Source: Bacillus sp. FJAT-29790 (lineage in GTDB: Bacteria > Bacillota > Bacilli > Bacillales > Cytobacillaceae). From it: a stretch of DNA of 64,000 nucleotides. A program made the position numbers and the translations under genes. This document shows positions 51,172 to 60,351 of the stretch, piece after piece. Position 1 is the stretch's first letter. Every line of letters starts with the position of its first letter. The stretch is taken from assembly GCF_019039215.1 (NCBI RefSeq), contig NZ_JAHNZZ010000001.1, positions 2,662,187-2,726,186 of the forward strand, read 5' to 3'. The notes beneath the pieces were generated by a model. The model made no database searches. It was not told the DNA's origin and saw nothing but the letters and a program-made list of their open reading frames with translations.

Positions 51172-52574
51172 TGATTTATACCCCCAAGTGCCGTCAGCAT
51201 CGGTCGGAATTTAATTTTTGTTTCTACGTATTCACTCTCTGCATTAGAATCCTCAACAACACCGCATCCCGCAAATATAGATGCCTCATGTCCCTGAATG
51301 AGACCTGACCGGATCGATACGACAAATTCTCCATTTCCCTTATAATCCATCCAGCCTAATGGAGCACCATAAAAACCTCGATCCAATTCTTCTACTTCCC
51401 TGATTTTCTCTACAGCCTTATTTTTAGGAAGCCCTCCCAATGCCGGGGTTGGGTGAAGACGGTCAACTAATAATAGCAACGATGTATGTTCTTTCGCTCT
51501 TCCAATTACAGGTGTATACAGATGCTGAATATCTCTCATTTTCATTAATTGCGGCTGATCGGCAAGTGTAACTTCTTCAGAAGCATCTTCCATTGCAGCT
51601 TTAATCATATCAACCACATATTGATGTTCAACTAAGTTTTTTTCATCATTAAGCAATGTTTCTCCAAGGAGATGATCATCTTCAACTGTTTTCCCCCGTG
51701 CAATGGATCCAGCCAGACAAGTTGTAAACAGTGTATTTTCATCTTTTTTTACTAAACGTTCTGGCGATGCACCAATAAAGCAATCCCCATTTGATTCAAA
51801 AGCAAAAATGAAGCTTTCTCTTTGTAATTTCAAAAGTTGTGAGAGAACCATTTCGATTTGTACTGGCTGATCAAAAAACAACCTTGATTCTCTTGCTAAA
51901 ACAACCTTTTTTAAAGGGTTATCCTTTAATTCTTCTATAATGGTATTTACCGTATTCATCCATTGTTCTGGATTCACTTCTATTTCTTTCAAAAGAGTAT
52001 GATTTCCTACGCAAGTACTCTCCACAATAGAAGACAAAATAGCATTTCTTTCCGCCCCTACCTTCTCAATGAGCGTCCGATCATCATGCTGAGTGCAGAC
52101 TACATTTGTTGTCAAATAGGCTTGACCCTCGATTTCACTAAGCATAAACTTTGGAATATGAAATAAGGAATCATCATACTTCGACCATAGCTTCGTTTTC
52201 TTTTTATATGGATCAAAAGAAAAGCCGCCAAACATTAAAGGACCAATTCCGTTTATATGATACTTGTTATAGACAATTGCATCTTTGGTAAAGCGTCTCC
52301 ACTCTTCTTCAATATAAGTAAAGCGGTCAATAGCCAAATCTGTTTGAATTTGTTTGCAAATTCCGAGTCCAATAATAAAAGTTTCATCTGCAGGGTCCTT
52401 CCAAAAAAATCGCTCGCCAAAAAACGTGGCTCGTCCCGCAGAGAAAAAAGAAAGGGGATCAATATGATTAATTTGCTGAACTTCACTTACTAAAATAGGC
52501 TTAGATAAAGCCTTTGCCCGTTCAATTGCTTCAAGGATCCCTTCTTTTAGTTCCGTTTCTTGTATCGTAACCAA
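51168..52574 (-). CDS. menF: Isochorismate synthase MenF
   Basis: A 468-residue chorismate-binding enzyme converting chorismate to isochorismate, first step of the menaquinone branch. Motifs: FIGASPERLVKKDENTLFTT, LAGSIARG, VDRLHPTPALGGLPK and RSGLIQGHEASIFAGCGVV. The start is TTG 52574, with GGAGGGG 6 nt upstream; there is no ATG close by. First gene of the leftward operon menF-D-H-B. Divergent from menA. Confidence 0.96.
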   Translation of the reverse strand: MVTIQETELKEGILEAIERAKALSKPILVSEVQQINHIDPLSFFSAGRATFFGERFFWKDPADETFIIGLGICKQIQTDLAIDRFTYIEEEWRRFTKDAIVYNKYHINGIGPLMFGGFSFDPYKKKTKLWSKYDDSLFHIPKFMLSEIEGQAYLTTNVVCTQHDDRTLIEKVGAERNAILSSIVESTCVGNHTLLKEIEVNPEQWMNTVNTIIEELKDNPLKKVVLARESRLFFDQPVQIEMVLSQLLKLQRESFIFAFESNGDCFIGASPERLVKKDENTLFTTCLAGSIARGKTVEDDHLLGETLLNDEKNLVEHQYVVDMIKAAMEDASEEVTLADQPQLMKMRDIQHLYTPVIGRAKEHTSLLLLVDRLHPTPALGGLPKNKAVEKIREVEELDRGFYGAPLGWMDYKGNGEFVVSIRSGLIQGHEASIFAGCGVVEDSNAESEYVETKIKFRPMLTALGGINQ

Positions 52575-52871
52575 AAAAACCCCTCCAATAACAGTCAGTT
52601 GACTATTATCCTTCGTCTAAACATAATTTTAACATACACCTCTTTCCATCCATATGTCAATAATGGTCATTAGTATACCGGTTTTTCCCTTCATTTTCCC
52701 GCCCTTTTCCGACTTTTCTAAAGGGATTAATTTTTGGATATCCATAAAGTTTCTAATCATTACTTTTTTGACAGTTCAAACATTATTCGTTATAATAAAT
52801 AGGTTTGATAAAAGAATTTCTATGGTATTATAATCAGAAATTTTAATATAGATGACAAGGGGAGAGTTTTC
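52575..52871. promoter_or_regulatory. Divergent menF/menA promoter region
   Basis: 297 bp without genes. It contains AGTCAGTTGACTATT near 52592 (a short dyad around CAGTTGACT) and AT-rich candidate -10 words, for example TATGGTATTATAAT near 52820 for menA. No riboswitch or known operator recognised. Confidence 0.45.
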
Positions 52872-53804
52872 ATGCAACCACAGATGAATACAAGTTTTCC
52901 ACCTTCCTCCAATTTAAAAAACTGGAAAATTTGGTGGCGGTTAACAAGACCTCATACGCTTACGGCTGCTTTTGTTCCTGTTTTGCTTGGCACTGCCTTA
53001 GCCATTCAACAAACCAATATTCACTTTGGCATGTTTTTTGCCATGTTGCTAGCAAGTTTACTTATTCAAGCTGCTACGAATATGTTTAATGAATATTATG
53101 ATTTTAAAAGAGGGCTTGATAATGAGTCATCGGTAGGAATAGGGGGGGCCATTGTCCGTGATGGCATTAATCCTCGAACCATTCTAACACTTGCCTTTTC
53201 TTTATATGGTGTGTCCTTATTAATTGGGATTTATATTTGTATGAACAGCAGCTGGTGGCTTGCTCTCATCGGAGTCATCTGTATGGTAGTTGGCTATTTA
53301 TATACAGGGGGGCCTCTGCCAATTGCCTATACTCCGTTCGGAGAAATCTTTGCTGGATTTTTCATGGGAATGATGATTATTCTTATTTCCTTTTTTATTC
53401 AAACAGGAACTGTATCCACGACCAGTGTTTTAGTTTCGATCCCAATTTTTATTCTTGTCGGTGCCATTTTATTAGCAAATAATATCCGGGATCTTGATGG
53501 CGATAAAGAATTCGGCCGGAAGACACTGGCTATCTTATTAGGCCGTAAAGGAGCCATAAAATTACTGGCTGGAATGTTTATTCTTTCTTTTACATGGGTG
53601 TTTATCCTGATTGCTATGAATATTATTTCTCCATGGCTAGCCATTGTGATTCTAAGTGCACCAAAGGCCATTAAAGCAACAAAAGGATTTATCGGCAAAT
53701 CAATCCCTATTCAAATGATGCCTGCCATGAAAGCCACAGCCCAAACAAATACCATTTTTGGATTTTTATTATCAATCGGTTTATTTTTGGGGTATTTTTT
53801 ATAG
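52872..53804 (+). CDS. menA: 1,4-Dihydroxy-2-naphthoate polyprenyltransferase
   Basis: A 310-residue UbiA-superfamily membrane prenyltransferase attaching the isoprenoid tail to DHNA, giving demethylmenaquinone. About eight membrane helices. Asp-rich motifs NEYYDFKRGLDNE (first) and NNIRDLDGDKEFGRKTL (second) bind the prenyl diphosphate through Mg. ATG 52872 after GGGGAGAGTTTTC. Ends exactly where a family-1 repeat begins, and the stop TAG is shared with the repeat edge. Confidence 0.96.
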   Translation: MQPQMNTSFPPSSNLKNWKIWWRLTRPHTLTAAFVPVLLGTALAIQQTNIHFGMFFAMLLASLLIQAATNMFNEYYDFKRGLDNESSVGIGGAIVRDGINPRTILTLAFSLYGVSLLIGIYICMNSSWWLALIGVICMVVGYLYTGGPLPIAYTPFGEIFAGFFMGMMIILISFFIQTGTVSTTSVLVSIPIFILVGAILLANNIRDLDGDKEFGRKTLAILLGRKGAIKLLAGMFILSFTWVFILIAMNIISPWLAIVILSAPKAIKATKGFIGKSIPIQMMPAMKATAQTNTIFGFLLSIGLFLGYFL

Positions 53805-54032
53805 ACTGTTTTCGTAAAGTTAGTTGTTTTTAGAATGTAATTTTCATTTAATAATCTGAGTTGATTGGAGCGGAGGGCACTTGACTCCTGCGGGAAATAG
53901 AGGGAACCGGGAGACCCGCAGGCGGTAACGCCGAGGAGGCTCCCGTCCCTCCCCGCGGAAAGCAAGTGCCCGCAGCGGAAATCAACGGGCTAACTTTGTA
54001 GGCTATGACATCAATATATGCGAAAACAGCCT
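53803..54032. repeat. Family-1 inverted-end repeat, reversed core
   Basis: A 230-bp copy with AGACTGTTTTCGTAAAGTTA at the left and ATCAATATATGCGAAAACAG then CCT at the right. The core lies in the opposite orientation to the other copies: CGGGAGACCCGCAGGCGGTA, then GCCGAGGAGGCTCCCGTCCC and CCCGCGGAAAGCAAGTGCCC. It directly adjoins menA, perhaps forming its 3' end. Confidence 0.88.
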
Positions 54033-54053
54033 TTTTATAAGTTCATTCATCCT

Positions 54054-54089
54054 AGCCTTTGCATATTAGCAAAGGCTTTTTTTATTTTT
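54054..54089 (+). terminator. Terminator downstream of menA and the repeat
   Basis: AGCCTTTGC-ATATTA-GCAAAGGCTTTTTTTATTTTT, a 9-bp stem with a long T-run. Confidence 0.85.
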
Positions 54090-54213
54090 CAAAATCAACA
54101 GCGTGACAATTATTCCGACATGATTTTATCGATTAGGATCATACTAAACCAATAAGGCTTCGTGATTCTTTCCAGTTAATGAAGAATCGACTTAGATAAG
54201 GATGTGTTAAAAG

Positions 54214-54966
54214 ATGTTAACAAATGAGCAGCTTGAACAATTGAAAAAACAATTGAAAAATGAACAAAAATCTTTAGAAGCAAATTTAGACAAGAATAAG
54301 GCGGGAAGCCTCGAGAGTGTAAATGCGAGAGAAACTGTCGGAGAATTGTCGATATATGATAATCATCCTGCAGACATGGGGACTGAGCTATATGAACGTG
54401 AGAAGGATTTTGCTTTGGAGGAGCATCATGATTCTGAGCTAAATAAAGTCAATGCCGCTTTACTGGCGATTGATAATGGTTCATACGGAAAATGCAAAGT
54501 GTGTGGAAACGACATTCTCTTTGATCGTCTCGAAGTTCTTCCTTCTACCTTATACTGTAAAGAACATAGTCCGGAACAACATATACCTGGAGACCGTCCG
54601 GTAGAAGAAGATGTTCTTGAGCCTGCACATGGGAATACGTTTCAGCACCATCAATTTAGAGAAGTTATTGATAATGAAGACAGTTTCCAAGAGGTAGCGC
54701 GCTACGGCACGTCTGAAACCCCATCGGACCTTAGAGGGGATTACGAGGATTACAATTCGCTTTATAATGAAGGACATGATGATGAGGGCTTCACAGAGGA
54801 TTATGAAACATTCATTGGGAGCAATCTAGAAGGAACAAACAGAAAAGTTTACCCTTCGAAAAAACACGAGGAATACGAAGCAATGCTTGATAAGGCAGGA
54901 ACTGAAACATCGTTTGGCGATGTCCCATATCACCGAACAGACGGTTATGTGGACGATCATGATTAA
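54214..54966 (+). CDS. yteA: DksA/TraR-type zinc-finger protein YteA
   Basis: A 250-residue protein with an N-terminal coiled coil (about 1-80) and a DksA/TraR-type finger CKVCGND...YCKEH (about 95-120) that has His where the fourth cysteine of DksA usually is. A long acidic tail follows (about 125-250) with YEDYNSLYNEGHDDEGFTED. YteA is conserved in Bacillus and is linked to sporulation or stress; the mode of action is unclear. Own terminator at 54980. Confidence 0.88.
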   Translation: MLTNEQLEQLKKQLKNEQKSLEANLDKNKAGSLESVNARETVGELSIYDNHPADMGTELYEREKDFALEEHHDSELNKVNAALLAIDNGSYGKCKVCGNDILFDRLEVLPSTLYCKEHSPEQHIPGDRPVEEDVLEPAHGNTFQHHQFREVIDNEDSFQEVARYGTSETPSDLRGDYEDYNSLYNEGHDDEGFTEDYETFIGSNLEGTNRKVYPSKKHEEYEAMLDKAGTETSFGDVPYHRTDGYVDDHD

Positions 54967-54979
54967 TATCCAATTAGTA

Positions 54980-55012
54980 AAGAGCACCAACACTTGTTTG
55001 GTGCTCTTTTTC
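54980..55012 (+). terminator. yteA terminator
   Basis: AAGAGCACCAA-CACTTG-TTTGGTGCTCTTTTT, an 11-bp stem and T-run. Confidence 0.85.
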
Positions 55013-55079
55013 GGGGAAATCAAGAGGAGTTTTACCTCACGATACCCCTTTTCCTCTTTTCGGTCAATGAAAATGTTTT

Positions 55080-57467
55080 TTATAATGTCTGTTTAATTTT
55101 CCAAATTTCCTTAGCGTACTCACTAATCGTCCGATCACTGGAAAAATAACCAGACTCTGCAATATTCACCAAACTCATTTTTAACCAATGATCTTGATTT
55201 TCATACGTTTTTCCTGCCTGCTCCTGGACATTAACATACGAATCAAAATCTTTGAGCACGAAATATTGATCATTTTCCATTAACAATGAATCAAAAATCA
55301 GATCAAATTCACCTTCTGTATCAGGGAAAAAGCCATTGGTAAGTTGATCGAGCACTTGACGGATTCGCTTATCATGATGGTAATACTCCATCGAATGGTA
55401 GCCGCCATCATTTAATACTTCTTCCGCTGTCAGTCCAAAGATAAAAATGTTTTCAGAACCGACCTTTTCTTTAATTTCAACATTGGCTCCATCAAGAGTT
55501 CCAACAGTGAGTGCACCATTCATCATAAATTTCATATTTCCTGTACCCGATGCTTCTTTGCTTGCTGTTGAAATTTGCTCGCTTACATCTGCAGCAGGAA
55601 ATATGTCTTCGGCAAGCGACACACGGTAATTCTCAATAAAAATAACCTTTAGCTTGTCGTTCGTCCTTGGGTCTTTATTTACTTTTTCCGCTACGGAATT
55701 AATGAGTTTAATGATTTTCTTCGCATAGTAGTATCCCGGAGAGGCCTTTGCTCCAAAAATAAAGGTGCGTGGATACATTTGGAAGCTAGAATCCTCTGTA
55801 AGTCTGTTATATAAATACATGACATGCAAAATATTTAGGAGCTGTCTTTTATAGGCATGAAGCCGTTTCACTTGGACATCAAAAATGGATGACGTGTCCA
55901 CAGCAATTCCCGTCTGTTCACTTATCCTTCTAGCGAGCCTTTCCTTATTCTGCTTTTTAATTAAGGATAGCTGTTGAAGAAAAGTACTGTCTTCTTTAAA
56001 TTGAGCTAATTGCATTAACTGTCCGGGCTCTCTGATCCAGTCATTCCCTATTCGATCTGTTATCAAGTTGGCGAGAAGGGGATTCGCTTTTAAAAGCCAT
56101 CTTCTATGAGTAATTCCATTTGTTTTATTATTAAACTTTTCAGGAAAAATTCGGTAAAAGGAATTCATTTCCCTCTTTTTTAAGATTTCCGAATGAAGAG
56201 CGGCCACCCCGTTGACGCTCGAGCTACCGACAAGTGCAAGATGTGCCATTTTCACCTGGTTATGGGCAATAATCGCCATGTTTTCAATATGATTCCACTC
56301 ACCCGGATAAAGCGCCCACAGCTGCTTACAAAAACGCTCATTGATTTCATTTACAATCATAAAAATACGCGGTAGCAAGGGCTGAAAAATTCTTACTGGC
56401 CATTTTTCAAGGGCCTCTGATAAGGTCGTATGATTCGTATAGGAAATCGTATGAACGGTAATATGCCAGGCATCATCCCAGCCCATTCCTTCTTCATCCA
56501 TCAAAATGCGCATCAACTCTGGAACAGCAAGTACAGGATGGGTATCGTTAATATGAATGCTAATATGATCATGAAAAGCAGTTAATTCCCCATATTGTTT
56601 TCGATAAGTGCGAACAATCGATCGGAGGCTTGCCGACACAAGAAAATATTGCTGCTTTAATCGCAGAATTTTCCCCTCATCATGTGTATCATCTGGATAT
56701 AAAAATTCTGAAACAGCCTCCGTTTCCTGTTTATACTTTAAAATATCCTTATGGATGGGTGATGGTGAAGATTCCGCACTCCATAACCTTAGCGTATTAA
56801 CAGTCTCAGTCTGATAGCCTACGACCGGCATTTCATAGGGAACAGCTGTGATCATTTCCCCATTCACATGGCGAAAGACAATTCGACCATTTTCCTTACT
56901 GCTTTCAACATTTCCCCAAAATGGTACCTCAACTGATAAATCAGCTCTCCTTACCTCCCATACATGGCCATGCCGAAGCCATTGCTCGGGAAGCTCCACC
57001 TGGTAGCCATCGACGATTTTCTGCTCGAATAAGCCATGCTTATAACGGATTCCACAGCCATGTCCCGGTAAATTTAAAGAAGCCAAAGAATCCATAAAGC
57101 AGGCAGCTAATCTTCCAAGTCCACCGTTTCCAAGGCCAGCATCCGCTTCTATTTCTTCAAGTCTGCCCAGGTCAATTCCTAAATCCTCCAGACCGTCCTT
57201 AACGACGCCTTCTAGCCCTAAATTCAAGAGATTATGATGAAGCAGGCGACCTAGCAAGAACTCAATTGACAAATAATAAACCTGCTTTTCCTTCGCCATG
57301 CGGTACCGCTCATTTGTATTAATCCATCCGGTGCTTACATATTCCCTAATCATATTGCCAAGGGTATAATAATGATCCCGTTCTGTACTCTCTCCAAAAC
57401 TTTTGCCGCACATCATCTCAAGCTTTTTTAAAAAGGCCTCTTTAAATTTCTCTTTACTAGAAAACAT
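55080..57467 (-). CDS. glgP: Glycogen phosphorylase
   Basis: A 795-residue alpha-glucan phosphorylase releasing glucose 1-phosphate from glycogen. The PLP lysine is in GTGNMKFMMNGALTVGTLDG, preceded by EQISTASKEAS. The N-terminal region has the family motifs LEEIEADAGLGNGGLGRLAA and GLASHHNLL-like LGRLLHHNLLNLG. Start ATG 57467 after AGGAGTGAAAGTC; the upstream frame lies in glgA. Last gene of the leftward glgBCDAP operon, overlapping glgA by 11 bp. Confidence 0.96.
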   Translation of the reverse strand: MFSSKEKFKEAFLKKLEMMCGKSFGESTERDHYYTLGNMIREYVSTGWINTNERYRMAKEKQVYYLSIEFLLGRLLHHNLLNLGLEGVVKDGLEDLGIDLGRLEEIEADAGLGNGGLGRLAACFMDSLASLNLPGHGCGIRYKHGLFEQKIVDGYQVELPEQWLRHGHVWEVRRADLSVEVPFWGNVESSKENGRIVFRHVNGEMITAVPYEMPVVGYQTETVNTLRLWSAESSPSPIHKDILKYKQETEAVSEFLYPDDTHDEGKILRLKQQYFLVSASLRSIVRTYRKQYGELTAFHDHISIHINDTHPVLAVPELMRILMDEEGMGWDDAWHITVHTISYTNHTTLSEALEKWPVRIFQPLLPRIFMIVNEINERFCKQLWALYPGEWNHIENMAIIAHNQVKMAHLALVGSSSVNGVAALHSEILKKREMNSFYRIFPEKFNNKTNGITHRRWLLKANPLLANLITDRIGNDWIREPGQLMQLAQFKEDSTFLQQLSLIKKQNKERLARRISEQTGIAVDTSSIFDVQVKRLHAYKRQLLNILHVMYLYNRLTEDSSFQMYPRTFIFGAKASPGYYYAKKIIKLINSVAEKVNKDPRTNDKLKVIFIENYRVSLAEDIFPAADVSEQISTASKEASGTGNMKFMMNGALTVGTLDGANVEIKEKVGSENIFIFGLTAEEVLNDGGYHSMEYYHHDKRIRQVLDQLTNGFFPDTEGEFDLIFDSLLMENDQYFVLKDFDSYVNVQEQAGKTYENQDHWLKMSLVNIAESGYFSSDRTISEYAKEIWKIKQTL

Positions 57468-58908
57468 GACTTTCACTCCTAGAAACGAGTTCCGCGTATA
57501 ACTTGTTATACTTAAAGGCCGATTGCGCCCAGCTAAAATCCATTGCCATCGCATTTTTCACAATAGGTTCCCAATACATTTCTTCTCTATAAAAACCGAG
57601 CGCTCTCCGAATCGTATACAGCATGTCATGTGCATTAAAATGGCTAAAGGAGAAGCCATTTCCTTCGCCGGTAAGTTCATTAAACGCCTGAACCGTATCA
57701 TTCAAACCGCCCGTTTCCCTAACAATTGGAATCGCTCCATACCTCATAGCAATCATCTGGCCAAGCCCGCATGGTTCGAATTTCGATGGCATTAGGAATA
57801 TATCGGCCCCGGCATAAATTTGGTGAGCAAGCCCTTCATCAAAGCCAATGTAGGCTTTGCATTTATTCGGAAAAGCGATTTCCATCTCCCTGAAAAATTG
57901 TTCAAATTCATCGTCTCCTGTGCCAAGAACGAGAAATTGAACATTCTCTTGCATCAAATCATGAAACACACATTTAACAAGGTCAAGGCCTTTTTGCTCT
58001 GTCAGTCTCGTTACCATAGCAATAAGAGGAGTGTTCAATTTTTGCGGCAGCCCGAATTGTCTTTGTAATTGTGATTTATTAGTATGTTTTTTTTCTATTT
58101 GTTCTGTACAGTAGCGTTCGAAAAGGAATGGGTCTTTTTTTGGATCATAAAATCCTTCAGCAATCCCATTTAATATTCCTTCCAAATCTGCTGCCCTTTT
58201 TTGTAATAATTCATGAAGCTTTTCTCCATAATAGGCAGTTTGAATCTCATCCTTATATGTAGGACTAACCGTCGTAATTCGATCGGCTGATACAATCGCA
58301 CCTTTCATAAAATTAATGTTGCTGTAGAACTCCAGTTGATCGACATGGAAATGCCTTTCACTTAGGCCTAACAAATCACCAAGGGCTTCTTTCGGCATGA
58401 TCCCCTGAAATTGAAGATTATGAATCGTAAACACGGTTCGGATAAGCCCATATCCCTTCTTTGACTGATATTCAACCCTTAGCAGAAAAGGAATCATTCC
58501 CGTATGCCAATCATGACAGTGAATTACATCCGGATAAAAGTTAATATACGGTAAAGAATCTAAAACAGCCCGATTGTAATAGGCAAACCGCTCCCCATCG
58601 TCAAAATATCCGTACAATTTTTCCCGATTAAAATAATACTCATTATCCACAAAATAAAACGTAATTCCTTGAAATTCTAACTCTTCAATTCCGCAATATT
58701 GATTTCTCCATCCTACATCAACAGTGAATTCAGTTTTCTTTTCCATTTGCGATTGAATTTCATTTGAAATCGAACCGTATTTCGGCAAGATAACCCTAAC
58801 ATCAGTCCCCTGTTTCACTAGTTCCATCGGCAAAGAACCAGCTACATCTGCCAAGCCTCCGGATTTTACAAATGGAACACATTCAGATACAACAAATAAT
58901 ACTTTCAC
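57457..58908 (-). CDS. glgA: Glycogen synthase (ADP-glucose)
   Basis: A 483-residue GT5 glycosyltransferase adding glucose from ADP-glucose to the growing chain. The N-terminal ADP-glucose site is SECVPFVKSGGLADVAGSLP (KSGGL, about 15-19) and the C-terminal one is PSKFEPCGLGQMIAMRYG (about 375-392). A full-length family member. Overlaps glgD by 4 bp and glgP by 11 bp. Confidence 0.96.
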   Translation of the reverse strand: MKVLFVVSECVPFVKSGGLADVAGSLPMELVKQGTDVRVILPKYGSISNEIQSQMEKKTEFTVDVGWRNQYCGIEELEFQGITFYFVDNEYYFNREKLYGYFDDGERFAYYNRAVLDSLPYINFYPDVIHCHDWHTGMIPFLLRVEYQSKKGYGLIRTVFTIHNLQFQGIMPKEALGDLLGLSERHFHVDQLEFYSNINFMKGAIVSADRITTVSPTYKDEIQTAYYGEKLHELLQKRAADLEGILNGIAEGFYDPKKDPFLFERYCTEQIEKKHTNKSQLQRQFGLPQKLNTPLIAMVTRLTEQKGLDLVKCVFHDLMQENVQFLVLGTGDDEFEQFFREMEIAFPNKCKAYIGFDEGLAHQIYAGADIFLMPSKFEPCGLGQMIAMRYGAIPIVRETGGLNDTVQAFNELTGEGNGFSFSHFNAHDMLYTIRRALGFYREEMYWEPIVKNAMAMDFSWAQSAFKYNKLYAELVSRSESHVF

Positions 58909-59939
58909 GAATTCATCAGCGCTCCTTGTACAGTGCCTTTACGGATGACATATGGCGTTTCGCTCGTACCTGCCAATATGGTACCTGGCTCGATCTTTAC
59001 ATCTTTATCTAAAATCACAGAGTCTAAAATACAATTTTCACCTATTTGACTTTTTTGCATAATAACGCAGTTTTTCACGACGGAACCTTTCCCGATCTTA
59101 ACCCCCCGCGAAATAATACTATTATCAACAGTGCCCTCGATTTGACAGCCATTTGCGATCATCGAGTGATGGACAGAAACGCCTTTTAAATACCGTGTTG
59201 GAGGTTCATCCTTCACTTTTGTGTAGATTGGCTGGGTCTTTAGAAAAAGGTTTTTCCATACTTGAGGATCAAGAAGATTCATACTTGCTGAGAAATAAGA
59301 ATCTATAGAATCAATCATTTCCGCATAGCCTTCATACTCGTAGCCACAAATTTTGTAAGAGTGACTAATATCAGAAACAACATCATTCATGCAAGAATAC
59401 CCTGTCACATCCCTGGATTTTATTAGCTCTATAAGCAATGAAGTCTTGACTAAATACATTTCTAATGACCTTGCACCCTGATGAACCTCTGTAATATCAC
59501 AACCTGTCAAAATATGTCTTTCTAACACCGGCCTAAAGTCCATATTAAAGACCGTGTAACAATTGGAAATGAGTGCATATTCCTGCTTACTGCGATGAAA
59601 GTAATCCAAATTGGCTGCAAAATGATTGAATGAACCAATTCTTTTCTTCGCCCCATCGATTATTGGAGACGGGAAAAAGAAAAGGCCATCTCGTTTTCTA
59701 TTTAAATCCCAATTTTTCCCCGAACCCAAATGATCCATTAATGAACGATATTGGAACTTAGGGAAAATAGCTACACTTTCAATATTTGAGTTAACCATGT
59801 TTGAAAGGACAAAATCAATGAGTCGGTATCTTCCTGCAAAAGGTACCGCAGCGAGTGACCTGTGAGCCATTAGTTCTTCCAATTCCTCATGATAAGTTGT
59901 AGCATCTATAACACCCAGCAACCGATTCTTCAATACCAT
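58905..59939 (-). CDS. glgD: Glucose-1-phosphate adenylyltransferase subunit GlgD
   Basis: A 344-residue regulatory subunit of ADP-glucose pyrophosphorylase: an N-terminal nucleotidyltransferase-like domain (RSLAAVPFAGRYRLIDFVLS) lacking the usual GGxGxRL catalytic loop, and a C-terminal left-handed beta-helix (SIISRGVKIGKGSVVKNCVI). In B. subtilis GlgD raises the activity of GlgC. Start ATG 59939 after AGGAGG (2 nt away), or TTG 59933 with better spacing; the longer frame to 60020 has no site. Overlaps glgA by 4 bp; 412 bp of non-coding sequence separate it from glgC. Confidence 0.92.
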   Translation of the reverse strand: MVLKNRLLGVIDATTYHEELEELMAHRSLAAVPFAGRYRLIDFVLSNMVNSNIESVAIFPKFQYRSLMDHLGSGKNWDLNRKRDGLFFFPSPIIDGAKKRIGSFNHFAANLDYFHRSKQEYALISNCYTVFNMDFRPVLERHILTGCDITEVHQGARSLEMYLVKTSLLIELIKSRDVTGYSCMNDVVSDISHSYKICGYEYEGYAEMIDSIDSYFSASMNLLDPQVWKNLFLKTQPIYTKVKDEPPTRYLKGVSVHHSMIANGCQIEGTVDNSIISRGVKIGKGSVVKNCVIMQKSQIGENCILDSVILDKDVKIEPGTILAGTSETPYVIRKGTVQGALMNS

Positions 59940-60351
59940 ACCCTCCTGTTTAAAATGTGCAAGGCGCCTGCCTGTCAGCGATAAGTCATTCGAGCCGACG
60001 GCGCTTTCTCCTAAAATCATTACTTAATATTTTTGTGATGATTTTTTTCATTGCTTTCCTAGGGAAGCTTATATTATCTATTTTTCAGGGTGTTTTCGGT
60101 AAACTTTGTTGTTTTTACAATTGTTTCAATATCTGTCTTTATACCCGATTAAACCCTAGTTATTATTCGGTAACGGTCCAATAGAGCTGGTCTATTAGCC
60201 TTTGAACATAGGATTTCTCCACTAGCGGTCCAATAGAATCACTTAAAGAGCCCTAAAAAGGGTACACACGAACCACGTGAGTTGTTTCAAAGTAGAAATC
60301 CTTAGATGATGAATATTTCGAAAATAGCATCCCCTAAAAAAGAGCCAATTT
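59940..60351. other. glgC/glgD intergenic region with 52-bp repeat
   Basis: A 412-bp gap inside the glg operon. CGGTCCAATAGA begins at 60174 and again at 60226, exactly 52 bp apart; each unit has an AATAG-N7-CTATT-type dyad. The flanks are GGTGTTTTCGGTAAACTTTG then TTGTTTTT (60090) and CTTAAAGAGCCCT (60240), like the ends of family-1 repeats. No gene is present, so this element interrupts a tightly packed operon. Confidence 0.65.
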
